64,000 bases of DNA from positions 1,352,501-1,416,500 of the forward strand of contig NZ_CP067087.1 of the NCBI RefSeq assembly GCF_016745095.1, in the 5' to 3' direction. Positions within the stretch are counted from its first letter, which is position 1, and each line of letters starts with the position of its first letter. A program made the translations under genes and the position numbers. Positions 25,903 to 34,563 of this stretch are shown piece by piece. Below the pieces are notes generated by a model. That model was given only the letters and a program-made list of their open reading frames with translations. It was not told the DNA's origin and searched no databases. Source of the DNA: Croceicoccus sp. YJ47 (GTDB lineage: Bacteria > Pseudomonadota > Alphaproteobacteria > Sphingomonadales > Sphingomonadaceae).

Positions 25903-28491
25903 TCAGCCCCCCGGAAACAGTCGAACGACAAGCGCGATGACAAGCCCCTGCACCGCGGTATAGCCGATGAAGCGCACCACAATGTCGAGCGTGACGCTCG
26001 ACGGCGCGACGAGCAGCCCCCTGCCGCTGCGATAGCCGAGATAGAGCGCCATGATCGCCGCGATCCCGTCGCTGCAGGCCTGAAACGCGAGCAGCGCGAA
26101 CACGGTCGCCCCCTGCCCACTGGCCGCGGGGTCGAGCCCGGCGCCGCGCCACCCGGTCCAGTCCCACCACCCCGCGATGCACAGCAGCGCCGCCGCGATA
26201 ACCGCCATGAGCCACGGCCCCTGCCCCGGAAATTCGCCGCGTGTCTTTGCCGCCAGGATCCGCCGCGACAGCCATGCCGCCGCAAACGCCGCGACGAGAA
26301 GCGCCGCGATCCCCGCCGTCTGCAACATATCCGGCGGCGCGATCCAGAATTCGGGATTGATGCCGAAGAGATAGAGATAGCTGAACAGCGCCATGAACAC
26401 GATCATGCCCATGACCACCATGACCGTGTTGAGCGCCCACCACCCGTGCGAGGATGGCCCGGTGATCGCGATGGGCACGGTGATCCCGCCGCCGATGTCG
26501 GCATGGTCCTGCTCGATCGGACGGTCCGTTTCCCACAGCCAGCGCAGGACGCAGGCGACGGCGAGCACGCCGCTCGCCGCCGAGAACACATAGGCCTGCA
26601 CGGTGAGCGCGAGGAAGAAGCCCGCGGTAAACACCGCCGCGCCGACCGGCCATGCCGACGGGCCGGGCATGAGCTGAATATATTGCGGCTCCGCATTGAT
26701 GGGCGAGGTGATGAGCGTTTCGCGCAGACCCGTCGCGCTATTGGGCAGGAAATAGCGGCCCGCGGCGACATCGTCGCCAAGCTCCGGATCGTCCCAGAGC
26801 GGCTCCCGGCTTTTCACCAATGGGATGGAACGGGTCGAATACATCCCCGTCGGCAACCATTCCAGCGTGCCGCCGCCATAGACATTGCCCGCATCCTCGT
26901 CCGTGGTGAACCGGAACCGCCGCACCAGATCGTAGAGGAACAGGCACACCCCCGCCGCAAGGACGAACGCGCCGATGGTGGATACAAGGTTGAGCCATTC
27001 CAGACCCCGCCCCGGCAGATAGGTATAGACGCGGCGCGGCATCCCCATGAACCCGGTGAGATGCATCGGCAGAAACGTGATGTGCAGCCCGGTGAACATC
27101 AGCCAGAACACCCATTTCCCGCGCCGTTCCGACAACGCGTTCTTCGACGTCATCCCGTTCCAGTAATAGAACGCGGCGAACATGGGAAAGACCATCCCGC
27201 CCAAAAGCACGTAATGCAGATGCGCGACGATGAAATAGCTATCATGCGCCTGCCAGTCGAACGGGACCATGCCGACCATCACGCCGGTGAGCCCGCCCAT
27301 CACGAACACGACGATGCTGCCCACCACGAACAGCGCGGGCGTCGACCACCGGATGCGCCCCGCGGCCAGCGTCGCGATCCAGCAGAACACCTGTATCCCG
27401 GCGGGCAGGCTGACCGCCATGCTGGCCGCGCTGAAATAGCCGGTGGACACGCGCGGCATGCCGGTCGCGAACATGTGATGCGCCCAAACGCCAAAGCTGA
27501 TGAACCCCGTCGCCACCAGCGCCAGCACGTTGAGCCGGTACCCCACCAATGGCGTGCGCGCGACGGTGGCCACCATCATGCTCATCAACCCGGCGGCGGG
27601 CAGGAAGATGATATAGACCTCCGGATGGCCGAAGAACCAGAACAGGTGCTGCCACAAGAGCGGATCGCCGCCGCGCGTCGGATCGAAGAAGGGCCAGTTG
27701 AACGCCCGTTCGAGTTCGAGCAGCAACGTGCCGAGAATGACGCTGGGAAAGGCGACGACGATCATCACCGCGAACACCAGCATCGCCCAGGCGAACATCG
27801 GCATCCGGTCGAGCGTCATGCCCGGCGCACGGGTGCGAAGCACGCCGACGATGATCTCGATCGCGCCGGCAATCGCGCTGATCTCGATGAAGCCGATGCC
27901 GAGCAGCCAGAAATCGGTGTTGATTTCCGGGCTGTAGGCGATGGAGGTGAGCGGCGGATACATGAACCACCCGCCATCGGGCGCAAGGCCGACGAAAATG
28001 CTCGCGAAAAAGCACAGCCCCCCTACGCAATACGCCCAGAACGCATAGGCCGACAATCGCGGAAACGGCAGGTCGCGCGCGGCCAGCATCTGCGGCAGCA
28101 GCATCACGCCGATCGCCTCCACCATGGGCACGGCGAACAGGAACATCATCACCGTGCCATGCATGGTGAAGAACTGGTTATACGTGTCCTGCGGCAGGAA
28201 ATCCTGCATCGGCGCGGCCAGCTGTATCCGCATGCCGAGCGCGAGCACGCCGGCCAAGAGGAAGAACAGGAACGCCGTCGCGACGTAGAAGAAACCGATG
28301 TAATTGTTGTTGACGACGGTCAGCAGGCCCCAGCCCCTGGGGTTGTCCCAAATCTTCTCCAGCTCCTCGACCTCGCCATCGGGGCGCGGCCCCTTTGTCG
28401 GGAAGCGGGCATAGAGCGCGTGATCGAAGCCTGTTTCGGATTTTCGCCCGGCCATCACGTCGCGTGTGCTCAGCCGCGGTGCATCGCTCAT
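25903..28491 (-). CDS. Cytochrome c oxidase, fused subunits I and III
   Basis: This 862-residue protein joins haem-copper oxidase subunit I and a COX III-like domain. Subunit I has TMHGTVM (haem a ligand region), WFFGHPEVYIIFLPAAG (CuB ligand and cross-linked Tyr), HHMFATGMP and HSYFIVAHLHYVLLGG (distal haem ligands). From about residue 570 the C-terminal part has roughly seven spans of COX III type, starting near MPGPSAWPVGAAVFTAG and including HGWWALNTVMVVMGMIVFMA. The longer frame upstream to 28728 lies over coxB; the ATG at 28491, overlapping the coxB stop by 4 nt, is the sensible start. It catalyses O2 reduction coupled to proton pumping in the inner membrane. Confidence 0.93.
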   Translation of the reverse strand: MSDAPRLSTRDVMAGRKSETGFDHALYARFPTKGPRPDGEVEELEKIWDNPRGWGLLTVVNNNYIGFFYVATAFLFFLLAGVLALGMRIQLAAPMQDFLPQDTYNQFFTMHGTVMMFLFAVPMVEAIGVMLLPQMLAARDLPFPRLSAYAFWAYCVGGLCFFASIFVGLAPDGGWFMYPPLTSIAYSPEINTDFWLLGIGFIEISAIAGAIEIIVGVLRTRAPGMTLDRMPMFAWAMLVFAVMIVVAFPSVILGTLLLELERAFNWPFFDPTRGGDPLLWQHLFWFFGHPEVYIIFLPAAGLMSMMVATVARTPLVGYRLNVLALVATGFISFGVWAHHMFATGMPRVSTGYFSAASMAVSLPAGIQVFCWIATLAAGRIRWSTPALFVVGSIVVFVMGGLTGVMVGMVPFDWQAHDSYFIVAHLHYVLLGGMVFPMFAAFYYWNGMTSKNALSERRGKWVFWLMFTGLHITFLPMHLTGFMGMPRRVYTYLPGRGLEWLNLVSTIGAFVLAAGVCLFLYDLVRRFRFTTDEDAGNVYGGGTLEWLPTGMYSTRSIPLVKSREPLWDDPELGDDVAAGRYFLPNSATGLRETLITSPINAEPQYIQLMPGPSAWPVGAAVFTAGFFLALTVQAYVFSAASGVLAVACVLRWLWETDRPIEQDHADIGGGITVPIAITGPSSHGWWALNTVMVVMGMIVFMALFSYLYLFGINPEFWIAPPDMLQTAGIAALLVAAFAAAWLSRRILAAKTRGEFPGQGPWLMAVIAAALLCIAGWWDWTGWRGAGLDPAASGQGATVFALLAFQACSDGIAAIMALYLGYRSGRGLLVAPSSVTLDIVVRFIGYTAVQGLVIALVVRLFPGG

Positions 28492-29537
28492 CGCTGCTGT
28501 TCCAGCCAGATGGCGATGGCGGTCAGTTCGTCGGCGGAGAGCATGTCGTAACTCGGCATGCGATTGCCCGGCTTGATCGACTGGCTGTCCCCGATCCACC
28601 CGATCATGGTGCCGCGATTGTTCGGCAATATCCCCGCGCCCAGCGTCAGCCTGCTCCCCACATGGGTGAGGTCCGGGCCGGCGATGCCGTTCGCCTCGGT
28701 CCCCGCGACCCGGTGGCACGCGGCGCACCCGCTTTCCATGAACAGCGTGCGCCCGTTCGCCGCGATCGCCGCGTCATCCACGGTATCCGCGGCCGCGACG
28801 GGGCGGAGGGCGGGCACCGTGCCCGGCACGTCCTGCTCCGCGATGGCGGGCGGCGTCATGCTTCGCCCCGCCAGCCACGCGGCCCAGTCCGCCGGGTCGT
28901 GCGCCACCGCGACAAAGCCCATCAACGCATGCGGCCCGCCGCAATATTCGGCGCAGACCCCGCCGAAGCGGCCCGCACGATCCGCCTCGATCACCAATTC
29001 GTTGGTGCGGCCGGGGATCATGTCCTCCTTGCCCGACAGGTTCGGAACCCAGAAGCTGTGGATCACGTCCTCGCTTCGAAGCTCCACCACGACTGGCTGG
29101 CCGACCGGGATGTGCAACTCGTTCGCGTCGCGCATGATCACATCGCCATCGGGGCCGAGATATTCGACGTCGAACCACCACATATAGCCGGTGACCCGCA
29201 CCCGCATGGCCCCATCCGGCACCGGCTGCGTGAGCGAGGACGTCAGCCACAACCCCCACACCAGCAGGCAGGTCAGCACCACGCCGGGAAAGGCAACCCC
29301 GCCGATCCACACCAGCCTTTCGCCGCCGAGCTTCGCCTTCCACCGCGCGGGGCCGCGGATCGCGACGTAAAGCGCGACGACCACGATGCCGGTGACGATC
29401 ACCCCCATCGCGAACAGCGCCCACGCCAGCACGACCACATTGTCCGCATATGGCCCGGCGGGGTCGAGAACCGGCGGCGGCCCGCCCCACCAGGCATCGA
29501 AGACATCTGTCGTGCTGCTATTCATCGTCGAGACCAT
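28488..29537 (-). CDS. coxB: Cytochrome c oxidase subunit II fused to cytochrome c
   Basis: This protein is about 349 residues from the ATG at 29537, or 345 from 29525. Two membrane helices lie near the N-terminus. The cupredoxin domain has an IHSFWVP histidine and the CuA motif CAEYCGGPHALM (C-x3-C-x3-H-x2-M). A cytochrome c domain follows with haem motif CAACH and the methionine ligand in NRMPSYDML. This makes the enzyme a caa3-type oxidase, with electrons entering through the attached haem c. It is coupled to subunit I-III by ATGA, and its start overlaps the end of the upstream cytochrome c lipoprotein gene. Confidence 0.94.
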   Translation of the reverse strand: MVSTMNSSTTDVFDAWWGGPPPVLDPAGPYADNVVVLAWALFAMGVIVTGIVVVALYVAIRGPARWKAKLGGERLVWIGGVAFPGVVLTCLLVWGLWLTSSLTQPVPDGAMRVRVTGYMWWFDVEYLGPDGDVIMRDANELHIPVGQPVVVELRSEDVIHSFWVPNLSGKEDMIPGRTNELVIEADRAGRFGGVCAEYCGGPHALMGFVAVAHDPADWAAWLAGRSMTPPAIAEQDVPGTVPALRPVAAADTVDDAAIAANGRTLFMESGCAACHRVAGTEANGIAGPDLTHVGSRLTLGAGILPNNRGTMIGWIGDSQSIKPGNRMPSYDMLSADELTAIAIWLEQQR

Positions 29538-29901
29538 AAAGATATGCCGCCACATCGCGAGACTCTTCTTCGCTCAACTGCGTGGCGGGCATGGTGGAGC
29601 CGGGCTTTACCCGCGGTGCATTGCGCACGAAGGCGGCGAGATTGGCCGGCGTGTTGGGAAGCGCCCCGGCAATGAGGCCGATGTCGCGAAATCCGTCGAG
29701 CGAGGGACCGGTGCGCCCTTTGGGCCAGCCGATGCCGGGAATGGCATGACACGCGCCGCAGCCGACCCGTTCGATCGCGGCGCGCCCGCGCGCGGCGGCG
29801 GCCTCGTCGGGGACGTATCGCGGGCCGGGCGGCTGCTTGCACCCGGCAAGACAGGCACACAGCATGACGGACAGAGCCATGGACGAAAACGCGCGTGTCA
29901 C
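29518..29901 (-). CDS. Monohaem cytochrome c lipoprotein
   Basis: This roughly 127-residue protein starts at GTG 29901, chosen because it gives a basic n-region and has a GGGGGT ribosome-binding site upstream. An ATG at 29880 is an alternative. The lipobox LAGC anchors it. The haem motif is CGACH and the likely Met ligand is in STMPATQLSEEE. It heads the oxidase operon, overlapping coxB, and is a likely electron donor to the caa3 oxidase. It ends in TAG, so TAG is used as a normal stop in this genome. Confidence 0.88.
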   Translation of the reverse strand: MTRAFSSMALSVMLCACLAGCKQPPGPRYVPDEAAAARGRAAIERVGCGACHAIPGIGWPKGRTGPSLDGFRDIGLIAGALPNTPANLAAFVRNAPRVKPGSTMPATQLSEEESRDVAAYLYGLDDE

Positions 29902-29921
29902 GATATTACCCCCAAGGCTTC

Positions 29922-29951
29922 GGGAACCGTCGCGTTTGCACGGCGGTTCCC
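29922..29951. promoter_or_regulatory. Inverted repeat in the divergent cytochrome promoter region
   Basis: GGGAACCG (29922-29929) and CGGTTCCC (29944-29951) form perfect 8-bp arms with a 14-nt spacer. They sit in the only gap (29902-29958) between the leftward oxidase operon and the rightward dihaem cytochrome gene. This is a candidate operator for coordinated control. Confidence 0.45.
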
Positions 29952-29958
29952 ATGGACG

Positions 29959-30648
29959 ATGCACAAATGGCCCGCCCTGCTCGCTGTCCTGCCGATGGTG
30001 GCACTCCTTGTCGCCTGCGGCAAGGACATGCCGGCGACGAGCGCGTTTGAAACCACAGGGGAAATCATCGCGTTGAGCGGGGGCGACGCCGGTGCGCGCG
30101 GGGCCTGCGCGACGTGTCATGGGCTGAACGGCGAAGGCGACGGGAATCTCGTGCCGCGGCTCGCCGGACTGGATCCCGGCTATCAGCTGCGGCAGCTCGA
30201 ATATTTCGCGCAAGGACAGCGGCGCCACCCGCAAATGGTGTGGATCGCGGATCAGCTCGATTGGCCGGCGCGGGAAAAGGTCGCCAATTACTATGCCGCC
30301 CTCCCCGTTCCCGACGCGGCGGGTGAGGAGCTGGCGGCGGTAGAGTGCACGGCGGCGACGCTGTATCAACGCGGCGATCCGGCACGCGGCCTGCCGGCCT
30401 GTGCGACGTGCCACGGCGCGGATGGTGCGGGCGTGGGCGCGGGCAATCCCCCGCTCGCCCATCAGCCTGCCCCCTATGTCGAGGCGCAGCTGCACCAATG
30501 GGCGAACGGCGAACGCTATGGCGCGAGCGATGCGATGACCGCGGTCAGCCGTCTTCTGACGGAGCGGGAGATGGCGCATCTCGCCGTATATAGTTCGGGC
30601 CTGCCGGGTGCCAGTGGGTATCGGGCACCTCCGGCATCATGCCCTTGA
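29959..30648 (+). CDS. Dihaem cytochrome c4-type lipoprotein
   Basis: This 229-residue protein has a signal ending at a LVAC lipobox near residue 18 and two haem c motifs, CATCH (about residue 50) and CATCH again (about residue 150). The two halves repeat the same pattern (GARGACATCHGLNGEGDG, then GLPACATCHGADGAGVG), and each half has a Met ligand candidate. This is the cytochrome c4 layout. It is divergent from the oxidase operon and probably shuttles electrons to it. Its 3' end overlaps the convergent cytochrome b561 gene by 104 nt, so both C-termini are coded on opposite strands of the same DNA. Confidence 0.88.
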   Translation: MHKWPALLAVLPMVALLVACGKDMPATSAFETTGEIIALSGGDAGARGACATCHGLNGEGDGNLVPRLAGLDPGYQLRQLEYFAQGQRRHPQMVWIADQLDWPAREKVANYYAALPVPDAAGEELAAVECTAATLYQRGDPARGLPACATCHGADGAGVGAGNPPLAHQPAPYVEAQLHQWANGERYGASDAMTAVSRLLTEREMAHLAVYSSGLPGASGYRAPPASCP

Positions 30649-31225
30649 GCACGTCGTCCCGGTCCCAGTAATGATGCTTGATCGCCGCGAGCGCATGCGC
30701 AGGGATGAGCAGGGACAGCACCACGACGCAGGCGACATGAACATCCTGCGCGAAATCGAGGATGAAGAATTGCCACGCCGGCGACATGTCCTGAAACGGC
30801 ATGGGCGGAACCGGCACGATCCCCGCCAGCCGGAGCGGGCGCGCCGGCTGAATCGCGGACCACATCGCCCATCCCGACACCGGCAACAGCACGAAAAACA
30901 GGTAGAACACCGCGTGGATCGCATGCGCCACGGTCGTCTTCCATCCCATCCGGTCCGCATCGTTGATCGGCCCCGGAACGATCAGCCGCCATAGCAGCCG
31001 CAGCGCACCCAGCGCCAGCAGCGTCAGCCCGATGGCGGAATGGCGTTCATAGGCGTCGAGCTTTGCCGCCCCGACAAGATAGCGCTGCATCCACCAGCCG
31101 GTCGCGAGCTGCCATGTGACCACCGCCGCCATGGTCCAGTGAAACGCGACCCCCACCGGCGTATACCGGCCCCGCTCGCGATAGGAGAGCGACCATTCGC
31201 GCCATTGCTGCACCCATGGTTTCAT
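30545..31225 (-). CDS. Cytochrome b561-family membrane protein
   Basis: This 226-residue protein has four membrane helices. Histidine-containing segments typical of bacterial b561 are VGVAFHWTMAAVVTWQLATG, ERHSAIGLTLLALGALRLLWR, VAHAIHAVFYLFFVLLPVSGW and DVHVACVVVLSLLIPAHALAAIKHHYWD. It probably transfers electrons between quinol and periplasmic acceptors. Its ATG overlaps the stop of the CtaG gene by 4 nt. A longer open frame up to 32347 is not supported because it lies over ctaG. Confidence 0.9.
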   Translation of the reverse strand: MKPWVQQWREWSLSYRERGRYTPVGVAFHWTMAAVVTWQLATGWWMQRYLVGAAKLDAYERHSAIGLTLLALGALRLLWRLIVPGPINDADRMGWKTTVAHAIHAVFYLFFVLLPVSGWAMWSAIQPARPLRLAGIVPVPPMPFQDMSPAWQFFILDFAQDVHVACVVVLSLLIPAHALAAIKHHYWDRDDVLKGMMPEVPDTHWHPAGPNYIRRDAPSPAPSEDG

Positions 31226-31950
31226 CGTGCATAGGCCGGCGGCAGGGCGCGATAGAGCATGGCCAGCGCGATCAGCAGATAGACCGCCGATGCCGGCGCC
31301 CACATGATGAGCCCGGCGATCTGCTGATCCTCCAGCGGTGTCCAGCCCCACGCCTGCGTCGTGAAATAATGCGGGGTGTAGAACGCACGCCCTGCGAAGG
31401 TCAGCAACGCGCCGAGCGCGCCCATCTGCACCATGGTGGCGAGCGTCGCGGCAATGGCGCCGGGCGCCGGCGCCTGGCGCATCGCCGCCCACCAGAACGC
31501 CGCCGTCCCGGTCAGCGTGACCTGCATGATCCAGAACACCGCATCGTTCGACAACGCCGCGGCATAGACGGGCGGCGCATGCCAGAACCAGAACACGAGC
31601 GCCTGCACCCCCGTCATCACCGACAGTGAAACCCGCCCCGCATATCGCCCGAGGCCGAGCGAACGCGCCAGCAACGGCGCAAGCACCAGCGCGAGCGCGA
31701 CATGGTGGATCGCCCGCATGGTGAACAGCGCCGAGGCCAGCGCGCAAAGCGGGCTGATGAAAAGCACGCCCATGGTGCACACAGCGGCAAGATGACAGCG
31801 ACGCTCCGCCGGGGCGTAGCGCCATCCCAGCATCAACGCCGCGAACAGCACGCAGAGCAGAACCGGGTCCGGGTTCCACGCATGCAGCAATCCCGCCGGG
31901 TCGGGCGCCGCGCCGCAATAGGGCGTCCAGATCGGCGGTGATGCATTCAT
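31222..31950 (-). CDS. ctaG: caa3-type cytochrome c oxidase assembly factor CtaG
   Basis: This 242-residue protein is of the caa3_CtaG membrane family. It shows WTPYCGAAPDPAGLLHAWNPDP near the N-terminus and LFTMRAIHHVALALVLAPLLARSLG. ALVFWFWHAPPVYAAALSND and QIAGLIMWAPASAVYLLIAL follow. The factor assists insertion of the CuB centre of caa3 oxidases, consistent with the neighbouring subunit genes. It is transcribed with cytochrome b561 and is divergent from the TonB receptor at 32224. Confidence 0.9.
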   Translation of the reverse strand: MNASPPIWTPYCGAAPDPAGLLHAWNPDPVLLCVLFAALMLGWRYAPAERRCHLAAVCTMGVLFISPLCALASALFTMRAIHHVALALVLAPLLARSLGLGRYAGRVSLSVMTGVQALVFWFWHAPPVYAAALSNDAVFWIMQVTLTGTAAFWWAAMRQAPAPGAIAATLATMVQMGALGALLTFAGRAFYTPHYFTTQAWGWTPLEDQQIAGLIMWAPASAVYLLIALAMLYRALPPAYAR

Positions 31951-32223
31951 GGAGGCAAGGTCTATCGCAACTGTCGGGCGGTGTCACGATGGCGCGCGAC
32001 TCCGGTTGCGGTACCGGTAAAACAGGCACCCCTGCCGGATTTCCTGTGCGAAGGGATAGTTTCCCGCGCCGTACCGGTTTGCGACAAGCGTCGGCGAGAG
32101 CGGAACAAGGCCAACAGGCCGGTCCCCTCCCGATCGGGCAGCAGCGGCGACAGCCATCCAGAGCACAAGAACCGGCCAGAACCGCGCACCCGAACATGAC
32201 GAAATCGTTCGAGGGAGAGTAAC

Positions 32224-34542
32224 ATGAGCTACACAGGGGGCGCTTCGCGCGTCGCGATCGCATGCGTGATCGGTCTTGCATGCCTGGCCGCGCCGGCGCT
32301 GGCGCAAAACGCCGGCACATCCGATCAGACCGCGCCCATCCCGGCATCGCAGCCAGTGCCGGCCGACACGCCGCCCACCTCCCCCGCGATTCAGGAAATC
32401 GTCGTCACGGCACAGAAGACGAGCCAGAACCTGCAGGACGTGCCCATCGCCATCACCGCGATCAGCGGCGATGCCTTCGCCGCGACGCAGGGCACCAGCC
32501 TGCGGGCATTGCAGGGCGAAGTGCCCAATGTGCAGATCGACAATTTCGCCAACACCCCGCAAAGCGCGGTCTTCACCATTCGCGGCATCGGCGTGATCGA
32601 ACCCGATCCCTACGCCGGCAATACGGTGTCGGTCGTGGTCGATGGCGTGCCGCAGTTCTTCTCCATGGGCGCGCTGCTCGAACTGTATGACGTCGACCGG
32701 ATCGAGGTGCTTCGCGGGCCGCAGGGCACGCTGTTCGGGGCGAATACGACGGGTGGCGTCATCAACGTCACGACCGCCGGGCCGACGGGTGAATTCGGCG
32801 GCCATATCAAGGGCGTCTACGGCAATTACGACCGTTTCGACGTAACGGGCGCGATCGAACTTCCGCTCGCCGACACGCTGTCCTTCAAGGTGGCCGGCAT
32901 CCATTCGCAGCGCGACGGGTTCGTCACCAATGTCGTCGACGGCTCCGACATGGGGAGCAAGAACCTCGACGCGGTGCGCGCCTATCTGCGCTTCGAACCG
33001 TCCGCCAGTTTCGATGCCACGTTGCAGGGCGAATATGTCGCCGCGCGCAACGGTTCGCCGATCATCGTCAATGGCGCCTATGTCGGGGAGGCGATTTACG
33101 AGCCCACGGGCGAGGACGGCATGTATCGCAGCCCGTGCGCCGGCGGGGGGCAATGTTTCGCCCCCGATGAATATTTCAGCGCGAACAATTCCGTGCCCGA
33201 CGTGTCCGACATGGACACCTACTCCGGCACGCTTACCATGAACCTGTTCGATACGGGCATCGGCGACATCACCGCGATCACCGGGTACAAGCAGTTCACC
33301 CTCACCGAATTCACCGATCAGGACGGCACGCCCGAATTCAAGAACGACACGTTCCGCGAAACCGAAGGCTGGCAATTCAGCCAGGAATTGCGCACGAATG
33401 TCGACATCACGCCGGACATCCGGATGATCGTCGGCGGCTTCTACCTCAAAACCCATTACGACCATATTCAGGCCTATCGCCTGCAATTCGCCGCGCCCGG
33501 CCTATTGCAGACCAATCTTCAGGATCAGGACAACTATTCGATTTCCGGCTTCGCGCAGGCCTACTGGCAGCTGACCGACCGCCTGCAATTGCAAGGCGGC
33601 CTGCGCTATACCCACGAGCGCACCACTTCCATGCCGAGCCTCATCACCAGCATCGGCGATCCTGCGGGATCGAACTATACCGGCGAAGGCAATGTCATCA
33701 TCGACAGCTTCACCACCGGCGGGCGCAAGAGCTGGGACAACCTTGGCTGGAAACTCGGCGCGGATTACGCATTTGACGACGGCACGCTGCTCTATGCCAG
33801 CTGGACGCGGGGGTTCAAATCGGGCGGGTTTACAGGGCGCGTCGGCGTGCCGTCGGACGGCGACACCCCGTTCGATCCCGAAGAAGTCGACACGTTCGAG
33901 GCCGGGATCAAGGCCGATTTCCTGAACCGGCGGCTGCGCACCAATCTCGCCGCGTTCTACACCGATTACAGGGACATGCAGGTCGCGCAGATCTATTTCG
34001 ACGGCGCCACCAATACGCAGGGCAACCGCATCCTCAATGCCGGCGCGTCGGAGATCAAGGGCTTCGAATTCGAAACCACGGCCGCGCCGGTCGATGGCAT
34101 GACGCTGCGCGGATCGCTCGCCTATCTCGACGCGCGTTATACCGATTTTCTGTATGGCGACCCGATTTCGGGCGACATCATCGACCTCGAAGGATTCCGG
34201 TTGCAGAACGCGCCGAAATGGGGCGCGACGGCGGGCGTCAATTTCGTCATCCCCGTGGGCGGCGGCGGCGAGGTCGTCACCGATGCGCTCTATTCCTATA
34301 CGAGCGAGAAATATTACACCGCGATCCTCAACACGCCGCGCTCCACGATTCAGCCGATCCACCTCGTCGACGCGTCGATCACCTACAACCCGGATTCGCG
34401 CGCCTGGTCACTGAGCGCGTGGGCGCAGAACCTGCTCGATTCCCGCTATATCGCGACGGTGTTCGATTCGCCGGGCTATGGCGGGCTCGCCGGCTATGCG
34501 CCGCCGCGGCAATACGGGGTGTCGCTGCGCTACGATTTTTAA
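32224..34542 (+). CDS. TonB-dependent outer membrane receptor
   Basis: This 772-residue receptor has a signal peptide (IACVIGLACLAAPALAQ) and a TonB box-like EIVVTAQK near residue 60. The plug has VPIAITAISGDAF, RIEVLRGPQGTLFGANTTGG and VINVTTAGP. A beta-barrel follows, ending in an aromatic C-terminal residue (SLRYDF). This type is frequent in sphingomonads for sugars, aromatic compounds or other large solutes; iron is not implied. A GGGAG ribosome-binding site precedes the ATG. An MFS gene lies convergent 20 nt downstream. The substrate cannot be read from sequence. Confidence 0.93.
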   Translation: MSYTGGASRVAIACVIGLACLAAPALAQNAGTSDQTAPIPASQPVPADTPPTSPAIQEIVVTAQKTSQNLQDVPIAITAISGDAFAATQGTSLRALQGEVPNVQIDNFANTPQSAVFTIRGIGVIEPDPYAGNTVSVVVDGVPQFFSMGALLELYDVDRIEVLRGPQGTLFGANTTGGVINVTTAGPTGEFGGHIKGVYGNYDRFDVTGAIELPLADTLSFKVAGIHSQRDGFVTNVVDGSDMGSKNLDAVRAYLRFEPSASFDATLQGEYVAARNGSPIIVNGAYVGEAIYEPTGEDGMYRSPCAGGGQCFAPDEYFSANNSVPDVSDMDTYSGTLTMNLFDTGIGDITAITGYKQFTLTEFTDQDGTPEFKNDTFRETEGWQFSQELRTNVDITPDIRMIVGGFYLKTHYDHIQAYRLQFAAPGLLQTNLQDQDNYSISGFAQAYWQLTDRLQLQGGLRYTHERTTSMPSLITSIGDPAGSNYTGEGNVIIDSFTTGGRKSWDNLGWKLGADYAFDDGTLLYASWTRGFKSGGFTGRVGVPSDGDTPFDPEEVDTFEAGIKADFLNRRLRTNLAAFYTDYRDMQVAQIYFDGATNTQGNRILNAGASEIKGFEFETTAAPVDGMTLRGSLAYLDARYTDFLYGDPISGDIIDLEGFRLQNAPKWGATAGVNFVIPVGGGGEVVTDALYSYTSEKYYTAILNTPRSTIQPIHLVDASITYNPDSRAWSLSAWAQNLLDSRYIATVFDSPGYGGLAGYAPPRQYGVSLRYDF

Positions 34543-34563
34543 GGGCGCACCGCCCGGCGTCGA

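Noticed and set aside
26446-28551. 700-codon plus-strand frame across the subunit I-III oxidase gene
   Set aside because: It is an antisense shadow of the oxidase with no recognisable domain, and its His/Arg/Pro-rich composition is typical of such frames.
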